Shown here: one piece after another, positions 5,970 to 12,941 of the stretch | Numbering within the stretch: the stretch's first letter is position 1 | Layout: every line of letters begins with the position of its first letter | Source: a virus | Reading direction: 5' to 3' (one strand) | IMG/VR virus record: IMGVR_UViG_3300045999_003247 | Location: 1 to 62,477 of that record | Length of the DNA: 62,477 nt | Translations under genes and position numbers: made by a program | The notes under the pieces: generated by a model | Database searches by the model: none | What the model was told of the DNA's origin: nothing | What the model saw: only the letters and a program-made list of their open reading frames with translations

Positions 5970-6334
5970 GGTGTTACCCCCAGTCGCGGCCTGAATCGAA
6001 TAGTGAACGCGCGCGGTTGACCTTTGGTGAATTTACGGCTCACTTCGTTGGAGTAAGCAGATTCTTCCAGTTCTATAGAAGTCGCGGTCATTACAAAGTA
6101 CCACGTACCAGACAGTCCGCTGATCGTATGCTCTCGGGCATCCGGCGTGATGGTCACTTGCTGCGTGTAATTACCCGGCTCCTGTCCGTAGTAAAGCGTG
6201 TATGACAGGATCTCCGATGCGGGAAGTTCCATTCCATCCACATAAAAGTCGGGTGGAGTCCATTCAATCACTGCGGACGCGGCATGCGCGACCGATGTCA
6301 ACACCATCAAACCCAACGCTATAACTTTTTTCAT
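5966..6334 (-). CDS. Secreted single-domain fibronectin-type protein (early copy)
   Basis: A 122-residue protein with a clear signal peptide (MKKVIALGLMVLTSVAHAA, cleavage near residue 19) and one beta-sandwich domain resembling fibronectin type III. The FnIII signature elements are SYTLYYGQEPGNYT, the HTISGLSGTWYFVMTA strand pair and a terminal EESAYSNEVSRKF. It should be exported to the periplasm or surface. A clear paralogue (roughly half identical by eye) lies in the lysis region at 53113-53466. Expression in an early operon hints at a role in host-surface modification or exclusion of other phages; this is inference. Start is coupled by ATGA with a GAGGAGAACAG ribosome site. Confidence 0.75.
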   Translation of the reverse strand: MKKVIALGLMVLTSVAHAASAVIEWTPPDFYVDGMELPASEILSYTLYYGQEPGNYTQQVTITPDAREHTISGLSGTWYFVMTATSIELEESAYSNEVSRKFTKGQPRAFTIRFRPRLGVTP

Positions 6335-6549
6335 TCCTGTTCTCCTCGTTTACGTACAGCCGCTGCCAGAAAATCCGCGACGAACGTCGCGACGCCAAGT
6401 CGGCGCCCAGCACGCTCGATAGTCTGAGCACACGCCTCACGCTCTACTTCGATAGCTTCTAACACCACCGTCACAACCAGATCCTTCAAAGGCTGTGCCG
6501 TAATGCTGCCGTGTTTTGAAATCAGAGCTTCGATGTCGTCTATTGTCAT
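6331..6549 (-). CDS. Small acidic/helical protein, 72 residues, unknown
   Basis: Starts MTIDDIEALISKHGSITAQPLKDLV and continues with an amphipathic helix containing EVEREACAQTIERAG. The EREACA motif is widespread in small phage proteins and recurs as EREECAK in the next gene, so the two may derive from one family. No export signal. Coupled to both neighbours by TAATG and ATGA overlaps. Function unknown. Confidence 0.65.
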   Translation of the reverse strand: MTIDDIEALISKHGSITAQPLKDLVVTVVLEAIEVEREACAQTIERAGRRLGVATFVADFLAAAVRKRGEQE

Positions 6550-6845
6550 TATTGCTGCGCCTTTTCTCCGATGTGTTCAAACGGCGATCCGTGAACTGTC
6601 GCACGCACGTCTTTAATAAGCGCGTGAGTTTCTTTACCCCTTGCTCTGATGGCTTTGGCACAGTCAATGCACCCTTCGTTGTAGAGATATTGTGTCCATG
6701 CTGCCGTTGTCTCCTCGCACACTTTGGCACACTCCTCCCGTTCTGCTGCGGCGACGAGAGCGGCGAAGCGCTCAGCCCTAGGGTCTATGTGCCACGCAAG
6801 ATATCCAGCCTCTTTCGCCATTCGGATAATGTCTTCTCTGGTCAC
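6549..6845 (-). CDS. Conserved-type small phage protein (MTREDIIRMA type)
   Basis: A 98-residue protein starting with GTG in a GTGA overlap. The first half, MTREDIIRMAKEAGYLAW...RFAALVAAAEREECAKVCE, is a pattern seen in many phages of Proteobacteria; the second half is helical and Cys-containing (NEGCIDCAKAI). Function unknown. The first ~24 bases of its coding sequence recur, with two differences, at the upstream start of the gene at 7329-7622, suggesting a partial duplication. Confidence 0.65.
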   Translation of the reverse strand: MTREDIIRMAKEAGYLAWHIDPRAERFAALVAAAEREECAKVCEETTAAWTQYLYNEGCIDCAKAIRARGKETHALIKDVRATVHGSPFEHIGEKAQQ

Positions 6846-6988
6846 TTCAAAATCTCCCGCTCCAGAATCGCGACCATCTCGCCAATCTCCTCGATCAGAT
6901 AATCAGGCGTCCGTGTGTCCCGATAGATGCCGACCGATTCAAGCGCCGAAAGAAGGCGCATCAGGCGTAACAGTTCTTGCTTGGTCAT
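6842..6988 (-). CDS. Small helical protein, 48 residues, unknown
   Basis: Encodes MTKQELLRLMRLLSALESVG... ending EMVAILEREILK, one or two amphipathic helices. The ATG at 6988 has an excellent ribosome site (GGGGGAGAAG) and overlaps the stop of the glycine-tyrosine repeat gene by ATGA, so both ends are fixed by neighbours. No family recognised. Its conserved-looking, non-repetitive codon use contrasts with the repeat gene upstream and supports both as translated genes. Confidence 0.65.
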   Translation of the reverse strand: MTKQELLRLMRLLSALESVGIYRDTRTPDYLIEEIGEMVAILEREILK

Positions 6989-7329
6989 TTTCTTCTCCCC
7001 CTGCTTTTCTCTACGGTCCCGTAGCCGGTCCCGTAGCCGTATCCGTAGCCGTATCCGTAGCCGGTCCCGTTGCCGTATCCGTAGCCGTATCCGTAGCCGG
7101 TCCCGTTGCCGGTCCCGTTGCCGTATCCGTATCCGTAGCCGTATCCGTAGCCGTATCCGTAGCCGTATCCGTAGCCGGTCCCGTTGCCGGTCCCGTTGCC
7201 GTATCCGTAGCCGGTCCCGTCGCCGTATCCGTCGCCGTATCCGTCGCCGTATCCGTAGCCGTATCCGTTGGCGTATCCGTAGCCGGTCCCGTCGCCGTCG
7301 CCGCTGCCGACAGAAAAGAATATGGGCAT
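6985..7329 (-). CDS. Glycine-tyrosine repeat protein
   Basis: A 114-residue protein with a short hydrophobic start (MPIFFSVGSGDGD), about 95 residues of alternating Gly-X dipeptides, and a basic end (VEKSRGRRK). X is Tyr, Thr, Asn or Asp, in the order G-[Y/N/D]-G-[Y/T], which is a 12-base repeat in DNA. Both ends are fixed by translational coupling: TAATG with the upstream gene and ATGA with the downstream gene, which argues for a real gene rather than a repeat artefact. Gly/Tyr-rich low-complexity proteins can self-assemble or bind surfaces; function here is unknown. Repeat number is likely variable among relatives. Confidence 0.55.
   Translation of the reverse strand: MPIFFSVGSGDGDGTGYGYANGYGYGYGDGYGDGYGDGTGYGYGNGTGNGTGYGYGYGYGYGYGYGYGYGNGTGNGTGYGYGYGYGNGTGYGYGYGYGYGTGYGTVEKSRGRRK
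7013..7308. repeat. Tandem 6/12-bp repeat array inside the Gly-Tyr gene
   Basis: On the plus strand the array alternates (GTATCC or GGTCCC) with (GTAGCC, GTTGCC or GTCGCC). Substitutions fall mainly at one base, changing Tyr to Asn or Asp on the minus strand, while Gly codons never change. No stop or frameshift occurs across ~300 bases, which supports coding constraint. Confidence 0.9.
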
Positions 7330-7622
7330 TACAGCCCCCATCCGTCGTGGACAGGTACACAGAAAATCTCTGCGCCTTCGGGCATATGTACGTCCGCAAT
7401 CGGGCGCAGGTCTGCCTGCTCAGTCTCGACCATCTTGGCAAAACCGATTGTGTCCCATGAGAAAACATGGACGGCTCGGCTCAGATGAATCCGTCCGTTT
7501 TCCCTAGTCACGTCTCCAGCAAAGATCCATCCACGATCTACGACGACCACAGCACGAGTGCCTGTCGGCAGACGGGAAGAAACGGGAGCATACTCAACAC
7601 CATTAATCGTTACGTTTTGCAT
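7329..7622 (-). CDS. Small beta-rich phage protein, 97 residues, unknown
   Basis: Starts MQNVTINGVEYAPVSS, then beta-strand-rich text (TRAVVVVDRGWIFAGDV, RIHLSRAVHVFSWDTIGF) and ends CVPVHDGWGL. Short proteins beginning M-x-x-V-T-I-x-G-V-x-Y are common in phages; role unknown. The ATG at 7622 has AAGGAG eight bases upstream. An in-frame ATG at 7658 also has a good ribosome site (GGAGG) and overlaps the upstream stop by ATGA; using it would add 12 residues (MTREEIIQGDLK) that copy the start of the gene at 6845. Confidence 0.65.
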   Translation of the reverse strand: MQNVTINGVEYAPVSSRLPTGTRAVVVVDRGWIFAGDVTRENGRIHLSRAVHVFSWDTIGFAKMVETEQADLRPIADVHMPEGAEIFCVPVHDGWGL

Positions 7623-7654
7623 TTTCAAGTCTCCTTGGATAATTTCTTCTCTGG

Positions 7655-7819
7655 TCATTCCACATGCCTCCACGTCTTACGCGCCACCACGGACTCAATG
7701 GCTCGTTTGCTGACCTCGAACTTCCGCGCCAGCACGCGATAGCTCAGATCCGGGTGAAGCTGGCGGATCAGGCGCACGTCGCTCTCGGTCAGCTTGGTGA
7801 AGTAATTCCGACGTCCCAT
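7655..7819 (-). CDS. Small helix-turn-helix protein
   Basis: A 54-residue protein: MGRRNYFTKLTESDVRLIRQL..., then LSYRVLARKFEVSKRAIESVVARKTWRHV. This is a classic tri-helical HTH in which the second part resembles the recognition module of phage HNH-associated and resolvase-type proteins (LARKFEVSKRAI as the turn; KTWRHV as the tail). It probably binds DNA and may regulate the early operon. The ATG at 7819 follows GGAGG; its first 31 bases overlap the next gene's end in another frame. An in-frame GTG lies just upstream. Confidence 0.7.
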   Translation of the reverse strand: MGRRNYFTKLTESDVRLIRQLHPDLSYRVLARKFEVSKRAIESVVARKTWRHVE

Positions 7820-8199
7820 TCTCTGGTGTACCTCCACCCGTTGATCCCCTGCGCTTTGCTCAGACGTTTTTTAGCCCACAGTTCCATCAGAGGGCTTTTA
7901 GTAGATGCGTTTTCATCCACTTTCGCCCTCTCGATCCGTTCAATAAATGGGATCTTTTTCGTGACATCTTTGAATCCCCGCCGCCTGATCCAGCTCATAA
8001 CCGCATGTCGGCTAACCCCAAGCTCTGCCGCAATATCGTCGATGTCCAAGGTCTCCAGCATGCCCAGAAATTTCTCATCGCCGGGGTATTTCTTGTTGGC
8101 TGGCACAAACTTTTTAGTGCCCTTGCTCCGTTTTGAGGCCATGGCAACTTCCCAACTGATCGGGATCTTGGTCTCTTTCTTTCCTTCAACGTATCTCAT
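7789..8199 (-). CDS. Helix-turn-helix DNA-binding protein, 136 residues
   Basis: Begins MRYVEGKKETKIPISWE, has a Lys-rich stretch (ASKRSKGTKKFVPANKKY) and then an HTH: LETLDIDDIAAELGVSRHAVMSWIRRRGF, with the turn at AELGVSRHAV. The rest is helical and basic, ending GWRYTREWDVGI. Likely a sequence-specific DNA-binding regulator. The start at 8199 has AGGAGGT six bases upstream and overlaps the upstream stop by ATGA. Two consecutive HTH genes in one operon suggest a small regulatory module. Confidence 0.7.
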   Translation of the reverse strand: MRYVEGKKETKIPISWEVAMASKRSKGTKKFVPANKKYPGDEKFLGMLETLDIDDIAAELGVSRHAVMSWIRRRGFKDVTKKIPFIERIERAKVDENASTKSPLMELWAKKRLSKAQGINGWRYTREWDVGITSPS

Positions 8200-8453
8200 C
8201 TCAGCACCTCCTCTTCCACAAACGCGTCGCGCGAGAAGTGGTCCCAGAGCACCTCCCACGCGTAGTTGGCCTTCATCTTTGTCTCGTGGTCCGCGCCGGC
8301 TTGAGCGGCATCCGCGATGGTTTCCTCGAAGAGTTCGCTGACAAGCGCTAGGGTGGCGGGACGTAGAGTACGTTGTCCGCACCAGATGCACGCGGGTTCT
8401 TGCACCGTGCTGATAGATAGGCACTCTTCGCAGATAGTCTTGTACGTTTCCAT
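8196..8453 (-). CDS. Zinc-ribbon-like small protein
   Basis: An 85-residue protein with a CxxC...CxxC pair near the N-terminus (ICEEC at residues 8-12 and CIWC about 14 residues later), fitting a small zinc ribbon, followed by an acidic helical segment (ELFEETIADAAQAG) and EVLWDHFSRDAFVEEE. It may bind nucleic acid or a host polymerase or protease. Start ATG has GAGAG upstream; stop overlaps the following HTH gene by ATGA. No family name recognised. Confidence 0.65.
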   Translation of the reverse strand: METYKTICEECLSISTVQEPACIWCGQRTLRPATLALVSELFEETIADAAQAGADHETKMKANYAWEVLWDHFSRDAFVEEEVLR

Positions 8454-8477
8454 CTATTTCTCTCTTTCTGTTTGTGT

Positions 8478-8699
8478 TTACGAGAAAAGCAAGTGTAGCA
8501 GGATTACGATAGCAAACAACCCCCACAGACATACCACATAACCCGCAGCAGTTTCCCGCTTTTGCTCCTGCCGCTCGAAGTAGTCCCTGTAGTCTTCCGC
8601 GTCGGTGTAGCATTTGAAAGGACCGCGGACCGCGGACCGTGGTTCGATGTCACACTGTACTATTTTGTACCCAGCATCCCCAAGCACAATCCACCACAT
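8478..8699 (-). CDS. Small C-terminal membrane-anchored protein
   Basis: A 73-residue protein with an N-terminal WWIVLGDAGYKIVQCDIEP segment and a clear C-terminal membrane helix (YVVCLWGLFAIVILLHLLF). This suits a tail-anchored inner-membrane protein, possibly a modulator of host membrane functions. The coding sequence contains a triple GGACCGCG-type repeat (8620-8643, plus strand), giving an PRSAVRGP peptide that looks inserted between ordinary residues. A GTG immediately before the ATG is an alternative start. No family recognised. Confidence 0.6.
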   Translation of the reverse strand: MWWIVLGDAGYKIVQCDIEPRSAVRGPFKCYTDAEDYRDYFERQEQKRETAAGYVVCLWGLFAIVILLHLLFS

Positions 8700-8703
8700 C
8701 ACC

Positions 8704-8928
8704 TCACTCCTCTGATATGTGCTCTAAGATCTCATCTTCCAGTAGTATCTTCTGCGATTCATCTAGGACTTTCAACAGGTTTACAGATGATACCTTGCCG
8801 TCCTCGCGTTCCAGCTCGCACCGCACCTCGGTGATGTCGATCATGGGTTCGTCGAGTAACCCGTCGTCGATGACTTCATACGTTATGCTTACGTTTAGGT
8901 GTAGCTGTGTTAGATGCTTCTTCTTCAC
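8704..8928 (-). CDS. Small acidic protein, 74 residues, unknown
   Basis: Starts with GTG at 8928 (VKKKHLTQLHLNVSITYEVID) after an AGGAGA ribosome site; upstream in-frame codons lie in the overlap with the next gene and lack such a site. The body is acidic (DGLLDEPMIDITEVRCELERED) and the C-terminus is a Glu/Leu helix. The first 53 bases overlap the 3' end of the upstream gene. No export signal or domain recognised. Confidence 0.6.
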   Translation of the reverse strand: MKKKHLTQLHLNVSITYEVIDDGLLDEPMIDITEVRCELEREDGKVSSVNLLKVLDESQKILLEDEILEHISEE

Positions 8929-9322
8929 GCTTTCTCCTGTTCTCTTCGATTCGAGCAAGCACTTCTGCTTCTTGTGTGGCTTTTTCCCAGAGCGCATCGA
9001 CTTGTTCGCGCACGATGGAGGCCATGGATTTGCCGTAGAATTTTTTCAATTCTTGTAGCTTTGCGCGCGTCTCGAAATGCACGATGACTGCTTGGAATTT
9101 GACGCCAGTGCGTTCAGACGGGGGCAGCCGCTTGTAGCGGTACGTCATCCGACGACCGGTTTTAGTGGTGATCTTGATCTTCGGATCTTCGACGCCGGAC
9201 TTTGCTAGGCGTCTTACGCCGAGGATTGGGTGCTTCTTACGAAATGTGGGGGCGTTGAGGTCAGCCCACTTGCGTCCCTTGGGTTTCGGCTTCTTTTCTG
9301 GAGTGTCATCGACATCAGACAT
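8876..9322 (-). CDS. Basic protein with ribbon-helix-helix-like C-terminal half, 148 residues
   Basis: N-terminus is disordered and basic (DDTPEKKPKPKGRKW), followed by KKHPILGVRRLAKSG and a Lys/Arg-rich strand (KIKITTKTGRRMTYRYKRLP). Residues ~85-125 (VKFQAVIVHFETRAKLQELKKFYGKSMASIVREQVDALW) look like a short strand followed by two helices, as in ribbon-helix-helix regulators. A Glu/Arg-rich helix follows. Probably DNA-binding. The ATG at 9322 has a near-perfect AGGAGG. It sits immediately downstream of the polymerase gene and heads the early operon, so a regulatory role is plausible. Confidence 0.6.
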   Translation of the reverse strand: MSDVDDTPEKKPKPKGRKWADLNAPTFRKKHPILGVRRLAKSGVEDPKIKITTKTGRRMTYRYKRLPPSERTGVKFQAVIVHFETRAKLQELKKFYGKSMASIVREQVDALWEKATQEAEVLARIEENRRKREEEASNTATPKRKHNV

Positions 9323-9374
9323 AGGTGGCCTCCTGATATTGTGCGTGAAGCATAATACCAGAGGGCCCCGGTGT

Positions 9375-11237
9375 TCAATGCGCGTCGCCCCAGCTCGTCC
9401 CGACTTCAACGTCTACGACGGACGGCACCTGCAGTTCCACTGCGTGGGCCATGATCCGTGCGGCGTGTTCCGCCTCTTCTTTGGATGAGACGGACAGCGC
9501 GATCTCGTCGTGCACCTGCAGCAGCAGGTGAAAGCCTGCTTCGTGAAGCGCGACCATTGCTGCCTTGGTCTGGTCGGCTGCGGAGCCTTGTATCAGCCTG
9601 TTCAGGCCCTTGTAGGTCATGGCGCGCTTGACCCGTGGTCCGTACTCGATGACGGCCTGCTCGTAGGGGAGCGCTTTGTTCACGCCCCATTGAACGGGCT
9701 CCCAGAGTGGGAACCGGCACTTTCGACCGAGTAGTGTGCGGATCGCGCCGCCGGAGGCGGGTTTTTCGATGCGTCGCATGACAGCGTCGATGGTGCCGCG
9801 CAAGAACGGGACGTTTGCGTGGAAGGTCGAGATAAGTTCGCCGGCATCTTCTATCGGCAGGTCCAGCGAGTGGGCGAGCTTTGCCTTGCCCATCCCGTAC
9901 ATCAGCCCGAGGCCGATGGTCTTTGCTTCTTTTCTACGGATGTTCGCCATGTCTGCGACCATCTGGTGGAAGTCGGTCTGCGGATTGTCTTTGTAGGCGC
10001 TGACCATTTTCTCGGCGCCGGGAAGTTCGAGCAGGCTGGCGTAATGGATGAGAAGTCTTGGTTCTTGGGCCGAGAAGTCATTCGCTGCCCACATCTGCCC
10101 TTCTTCGGGAAGGAACAGGGACCGCACCATTGGCCCGATGATTTCATGCCGTGCCGGCACCTGCTGCAGGTTCGGCGAGTTCATGGACAGGCGCCCGGTC
10201 ACCGTGCCGCCGTCCTCGGAGCGCATTTGATTGACGTGCGGGTGGATTCGCCCGTCTGCGGCGCTGTGGTCTAAGTAGGGCTGGAGGAACGTGCCGTGGG
10301 TCTTGTTGTATTCCCGAGATTCAAGGATCAGGTTGCCGATGGGGTGTTCTATTCCTTCTAGGAATGTCTTGGTGAAGCTCGGCTGGCCGTTCGCGGTTCG
10401 CGGGTAGTCGATCTTGAGCTTGTCGAAGGCTTTGGCGATGCTTGCCGCTGCCCAGATGTCCACGTGCTCCCCGGACAGGTTGCGGATTTTCAGCAGGTTT
10501 TCCTGCTCTTTCTCCTGCAGCGTCTTGATCACCGAGGCGCACTTTTCCCGGTCAAATCGGATGCCGCGGAAGGTCAGGTCGATCAGTATTGGCAGCAGCT
10601 TTGTCTCCAGCGCGAAGATGGACTCCAGCTCGTCGCGGCGGATGAGCGCGCGCAGGTGATGCCAGAGCTTCAACGTTAGCGCGGCATCCTGTTCTGCGTA
10701 GGGGCCGACGTGCATGGCCGGCAGCTTCCAGAGTCCCTTTTTAGGGTGTACGCCGAACTCTGCTGCCGCTTCTTTGAGGAGCTGCTCACTCTTGATCTCC
10801 TTCAGGTAATCAAAACCGAGCGAGTTGAGGGCGTAGCTAAAGCGGTTCTCGTCCAGCAGCGGCGCGGCGATCATGGTGTCGTAGATCGTGCCGTTGACCG
10901 TGAACCCTGTGGCTTTAAGCCAGCCCACGTCATATGCGGCGTTGTGGAAGATCTTGTCGGAGGGTAGTGCCAAAACCTTCTTGACCCAGCGCTCTACGAT
11001 GGCCTTGTCGAGGTTTCCGCCGCCTTGATGGGCTACGGGGAAGTATCCCTTCCAGCCGTCTACGGCGACTGCGTAGCCGACGATGAAGCCATCCTTGCGT
11101 GGCCAGCCGGGGCCGAGCGATTCAAGGTTCGGGTCGCAGGTTTCGAGGTCTATTGCGATTTCTGGGGCAGAAGACAGGTCTGGGAAAGACTCCGGTGGGG
11201 TCCACTCGGAGGAACTTGGGAAGAGCGGTAGTGTCAC
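9375..11237 (-). CDS. polA: DNA polymerase I-type (family A) with 3'-5' exonuclease
   Basis: A 620-residue replicative polymerase. The exonuclease domain shows IAIDLET (Asp30, Glu32), HNAAYDVGWL (Asp103) and YAEQDA (Tyr180, Asp184). Polymerase motifs: TGRLSMNSPNLQQVP; motif A ANDFSAQEPR (Asp387); motif B RRKEAKTIGLGLMYG (Arg435, Lys439, Tyr447); motif C QVHDE (Asp577, Glu578). All catalytic residues are present. The position equivalent to E. coli Phe762 is Leu443, a state known in some viral polymerases. There is no 5'-3' exonuclease domain. GTG start in a GTGA overlap with the helicase upstream. Works with the primase, helicases and SSB-like protein nearby. Confidence 0.95.
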   Translation of the reverse strand: MTLPLFPSSSEWTPPESFPDLSSAPEIAIDLETCDPNLESLGPGWPRKDGFIVGYAVAVDGWKGYFPVAHQGGGNLDKAIVERWVKKVLALPSDKIFHNAAYDVGWLKATGFTVNGTIYDTMIAAPLLDENRFSYALNSLGFDYLKEIKSEQLLKEAAAEFGVHPKKGLWKLPAMHVGPYAEQDAALTLKLWHHLRALIRRDELESIFALETKLLPILIDLTFRGIRFDREKCASVIKTLQEKEQENLLKIRNLSGEHVDIWAAASIAKAFDKLKIDYPRTANGQPSFTKTFLEGIEHPIGNLILESREYNKTHGTFLQPYLDHSAADGRIHPHVNQMRSEDGGTVTGRLSMNSPNLQQVPARHEIIGPMVRSLFLPEEGQMWAANDFSAQEPRLLIHYASLLELPGAEKMVSAYKDNPQTDFHQMVADMANIRRKEAKTIGLGLMYGMGKAKLAHSLDLPIEDAGELISTFHANVPFLRGTIDAVMRRIEKPASGGAIRTLLGRKCRFPLWEPVQWGVNKALPYEQAVIEYGPRVKRAMTYKGLNRLIQGSAADQTKAAMVALHEAGFHLLLQVHDEIALSVSSKEEAEHAARIMAHAVELQVPSVVDVEVGTSWGDAH

Positions 11238-12733
11238 AGTCGGAATCCTAGTTCGATTTGCTTCGGGTAGATGATGTGTAATGACTGCTTTGCGCGGGTC
11301 AGAGCAACGTATAGCAGACGGTTGACACCATCGGGGTTTTTGTCGTACTCGGAAACGAATTTTTTCGTAAGGTCTCCGACCAGCATCACGTGGTCGGCTT
11401 CACCGCCCTTCGCGCCGTGGATCGTGGAGAGCTGAATCGGCGCCTTGCCCGTGAGCCGCGTTCCGCGGCGCAGCAGCGCGATGATGTAGTTGCGCTTGTC
11501 GGCACCGATCTTTGTGAGCGCTTCGTGCCAGATGTCCGTGGTCAGAAGCCCGTGGTCCGTGACCAGTTTTTCGAGCGTATACATCTGCTCTGTACTGGCC
11601 GTTTTAAGGCCTTTGTAGCCGTGCTTTACGGCACCCTTGTCGAGGTACTGGTAGATCGTTTTGACGGTCTCAAAAGGCACTGCGTCGCCTTTGCGCAGGC
11701 GTTCCCAGCCGGTCACAGCGATGACCACTTTCTCGGGAATGGAGCGCTGTCCCTGCCGTTCAAACAGTAGCCCTTGCGAGCGCAGCCAGCCGTGCATGTC
11801 GGAGAGCATGTAATTCGCGGCGGCGAGGATCAGCCATTCGCCGCTTGCGACGTTTACGTCGTGGAAGTCTCCGTAATAGGTAATCGTCCCGCCCTCGACA
11901 CGCGGCTTCCAAACCTTGGGCTGCCTGCGTTTAATGCGCCGCACGACCCTGTCGGCGAGACTGTGTATGGCCGACGGGACGCGGTATGACTGGTCGAGCA
12001 CTTTTACGTTGCCGGCGAAGTTCAGGAAGGCTTCGACGTCTGCGCCGGCCCACGTGTAGAGCGCTTGGTCATCGTCGCCGGCCACGTAGCATTTCTGAGA
12101 CCGTTCCGCGAGCAGTAGCACCAGTGCCCACTGTAGTGGCGACAGATCCTGCGCTTCGTCGATGATCAGCGTCGTGAGCCGCGGTAAGCGATCCGGTTGC
12201 TCTACGATCTGTTCGAGCAGGTCGGTGAAGTCGAGCAGTCCTTTGTCGGTTTTGTAGTGCCGGTAGGCGCGTTCTATGTACTCGAAGTGGCGCCACTCGA
12301 TCTTTATCTCGGAGCGATTGTAGTGCGTGCGCAGGTCGAGGCCCTTGATGCGTGCGATGTTGATTTCGTTCAGCACAGGGTGTTCGGCCTTCACGGCGAA
12401 CTCCTCATCGAGGCCGATGTTCACCTCGATCCCGGCATGATCCGCGAACTCCTTAAAGTGCTCTGCGCTCATCATGTCCTTCGTGCCAACGCCGAGGCAT
12501 CGGAACGCAAGGCTGTGCAGTGTTCTGAACCACGGGAAGTCCGTATCCGGGTTCAGACTCGGGAACTTTGTGAAAGCCCTGTCGCGCGCTTCGTTGGCGG
12601 CTTTGCGGGTGAACGCGAAGTAGCCAATCCTCGTTGGGTGGACGCCCGCCTCCAGTTCGGCGTTGACGACGTTCAGCAGATACGTCGTCTTGCCGGATCC
12701 CGGGGGACCGAAGACCTTAGTCGTCGTGGTCAA
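11234..12733 (-). CDS. UvrD/Rep-like superfamily 1 helicase
   Basis: A 499-residue ATP-dependent DNA helicase. Walker A is GPPGSGKTT (residues ~9-17); motif Ia includes IGYFAFTRKAANEA; motif II is LIIDEAQDLS; motif III is VAGDDDQALYTWAG; motif IV includes LDQSYRVPSAI; motifs V and VI are LSTIHGAKGGEADHV and LYVALTRAKQSLHII. It should translocate 3'-5' on single-stranded DNA, either opening the fork for the polymerase or supporting recombination. It is shorter than host UvrD (about 720 residues), lacking much of the accessory 1B/2B mass. TTG start with GAGGTG upstream; the gene overlaps neighbours on both sides. Confidence 0.9.
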   Translation of the reverse strand: MTTTTKVFGPPGSGKTTYLLNVVNAELEAGVHPTRIGYFAFTRKAANEARDRAFTKFPSLNPDTDFPWFRTLHSLAFRCLGVGTKDMMSAEHFKEFADHAGIEVNIGLDEEFAVKAEHPVLNEINIARIKGLDLRTHYNRSEIKIEWRHFEYIERAYRHYKTDKGLLDFTDLLEQIVEQPDRLPRLTTLIIDEAQDLSPLQWALVLLLAERSQKCYVAGDDDQALYTWAGADVEAFLNFAGNVKVLDQSYRVPSAIHSLADRVVRRIKRRQPKVWKPRVEGGTITYYGDFHDVNVASGEWLILAAANYMLSDMHGWLRSQGLLFERQGQRSIPEKVVIAVTGWERLRKGDAVPFETVKTIYQYLDKGAVKHGYKGLKTASTEQMYTLEKLVTDHGLLTTDIWHEALTKIGADKRNYIIALLRRGTRLTGKAPIQLSTIHGAKGGEADHVMLVGDLTKKFVSEYDKNPDGVNRLLYVALTRAKQSLHIIYPKQIELGFRL

Positions 12734-12941
12734 AGTACACCTCGTCGCCGATCCAGACGAGCAGCGGCCCTTTGATGGTCTCTATGTTTTGTGTCATGTG
12801 GTCGATGGCCGCGTCTTCTTCCATCCCGTCACGATTAATCAGGATGCTTTGTATCTTGTAGGCGTCATAGACCATGCAGATATCGTCGTTGACCAATGAG
12901 ACTCCGAGAATGGCTTCATCAAACCCGTCTATCTTTTTCAA
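12717..12941 (-). CDS. Small acidic phage protein of replication operon
   Basis: A 74-residue acidic protein: MKKIDGFDEAILGVSLVNDDICMVYDAYKI..., NRDGMEEDAAIDHMTQNIET and PLLVWIGDEVYFDHDD. Proteins with this FDEAI-G / YD-x-x-K / DGM-x-x-x-EA / N layout are widespread in phages but have no assigned function. TTG start in a TTGA overlap with the primase, and the stop lies within the helicase start region (17-base overlap), so it is made with the replication proteins. Confidence 0.7.
   Translation of the reverse strand: MKKIDGFDEAILGVSLVNDDICMVYDAYKIQSILINRDGMEEDAAIDHMTQNIETIKGPLLVWIGDEVYFDHDD

Noticed and set aside
7013-7308. CRISPR-like array
   Set aside because: Units are 6/12 bases, contiguous and in frame with a coding sequence; there are no unique spacers and no cas genes.
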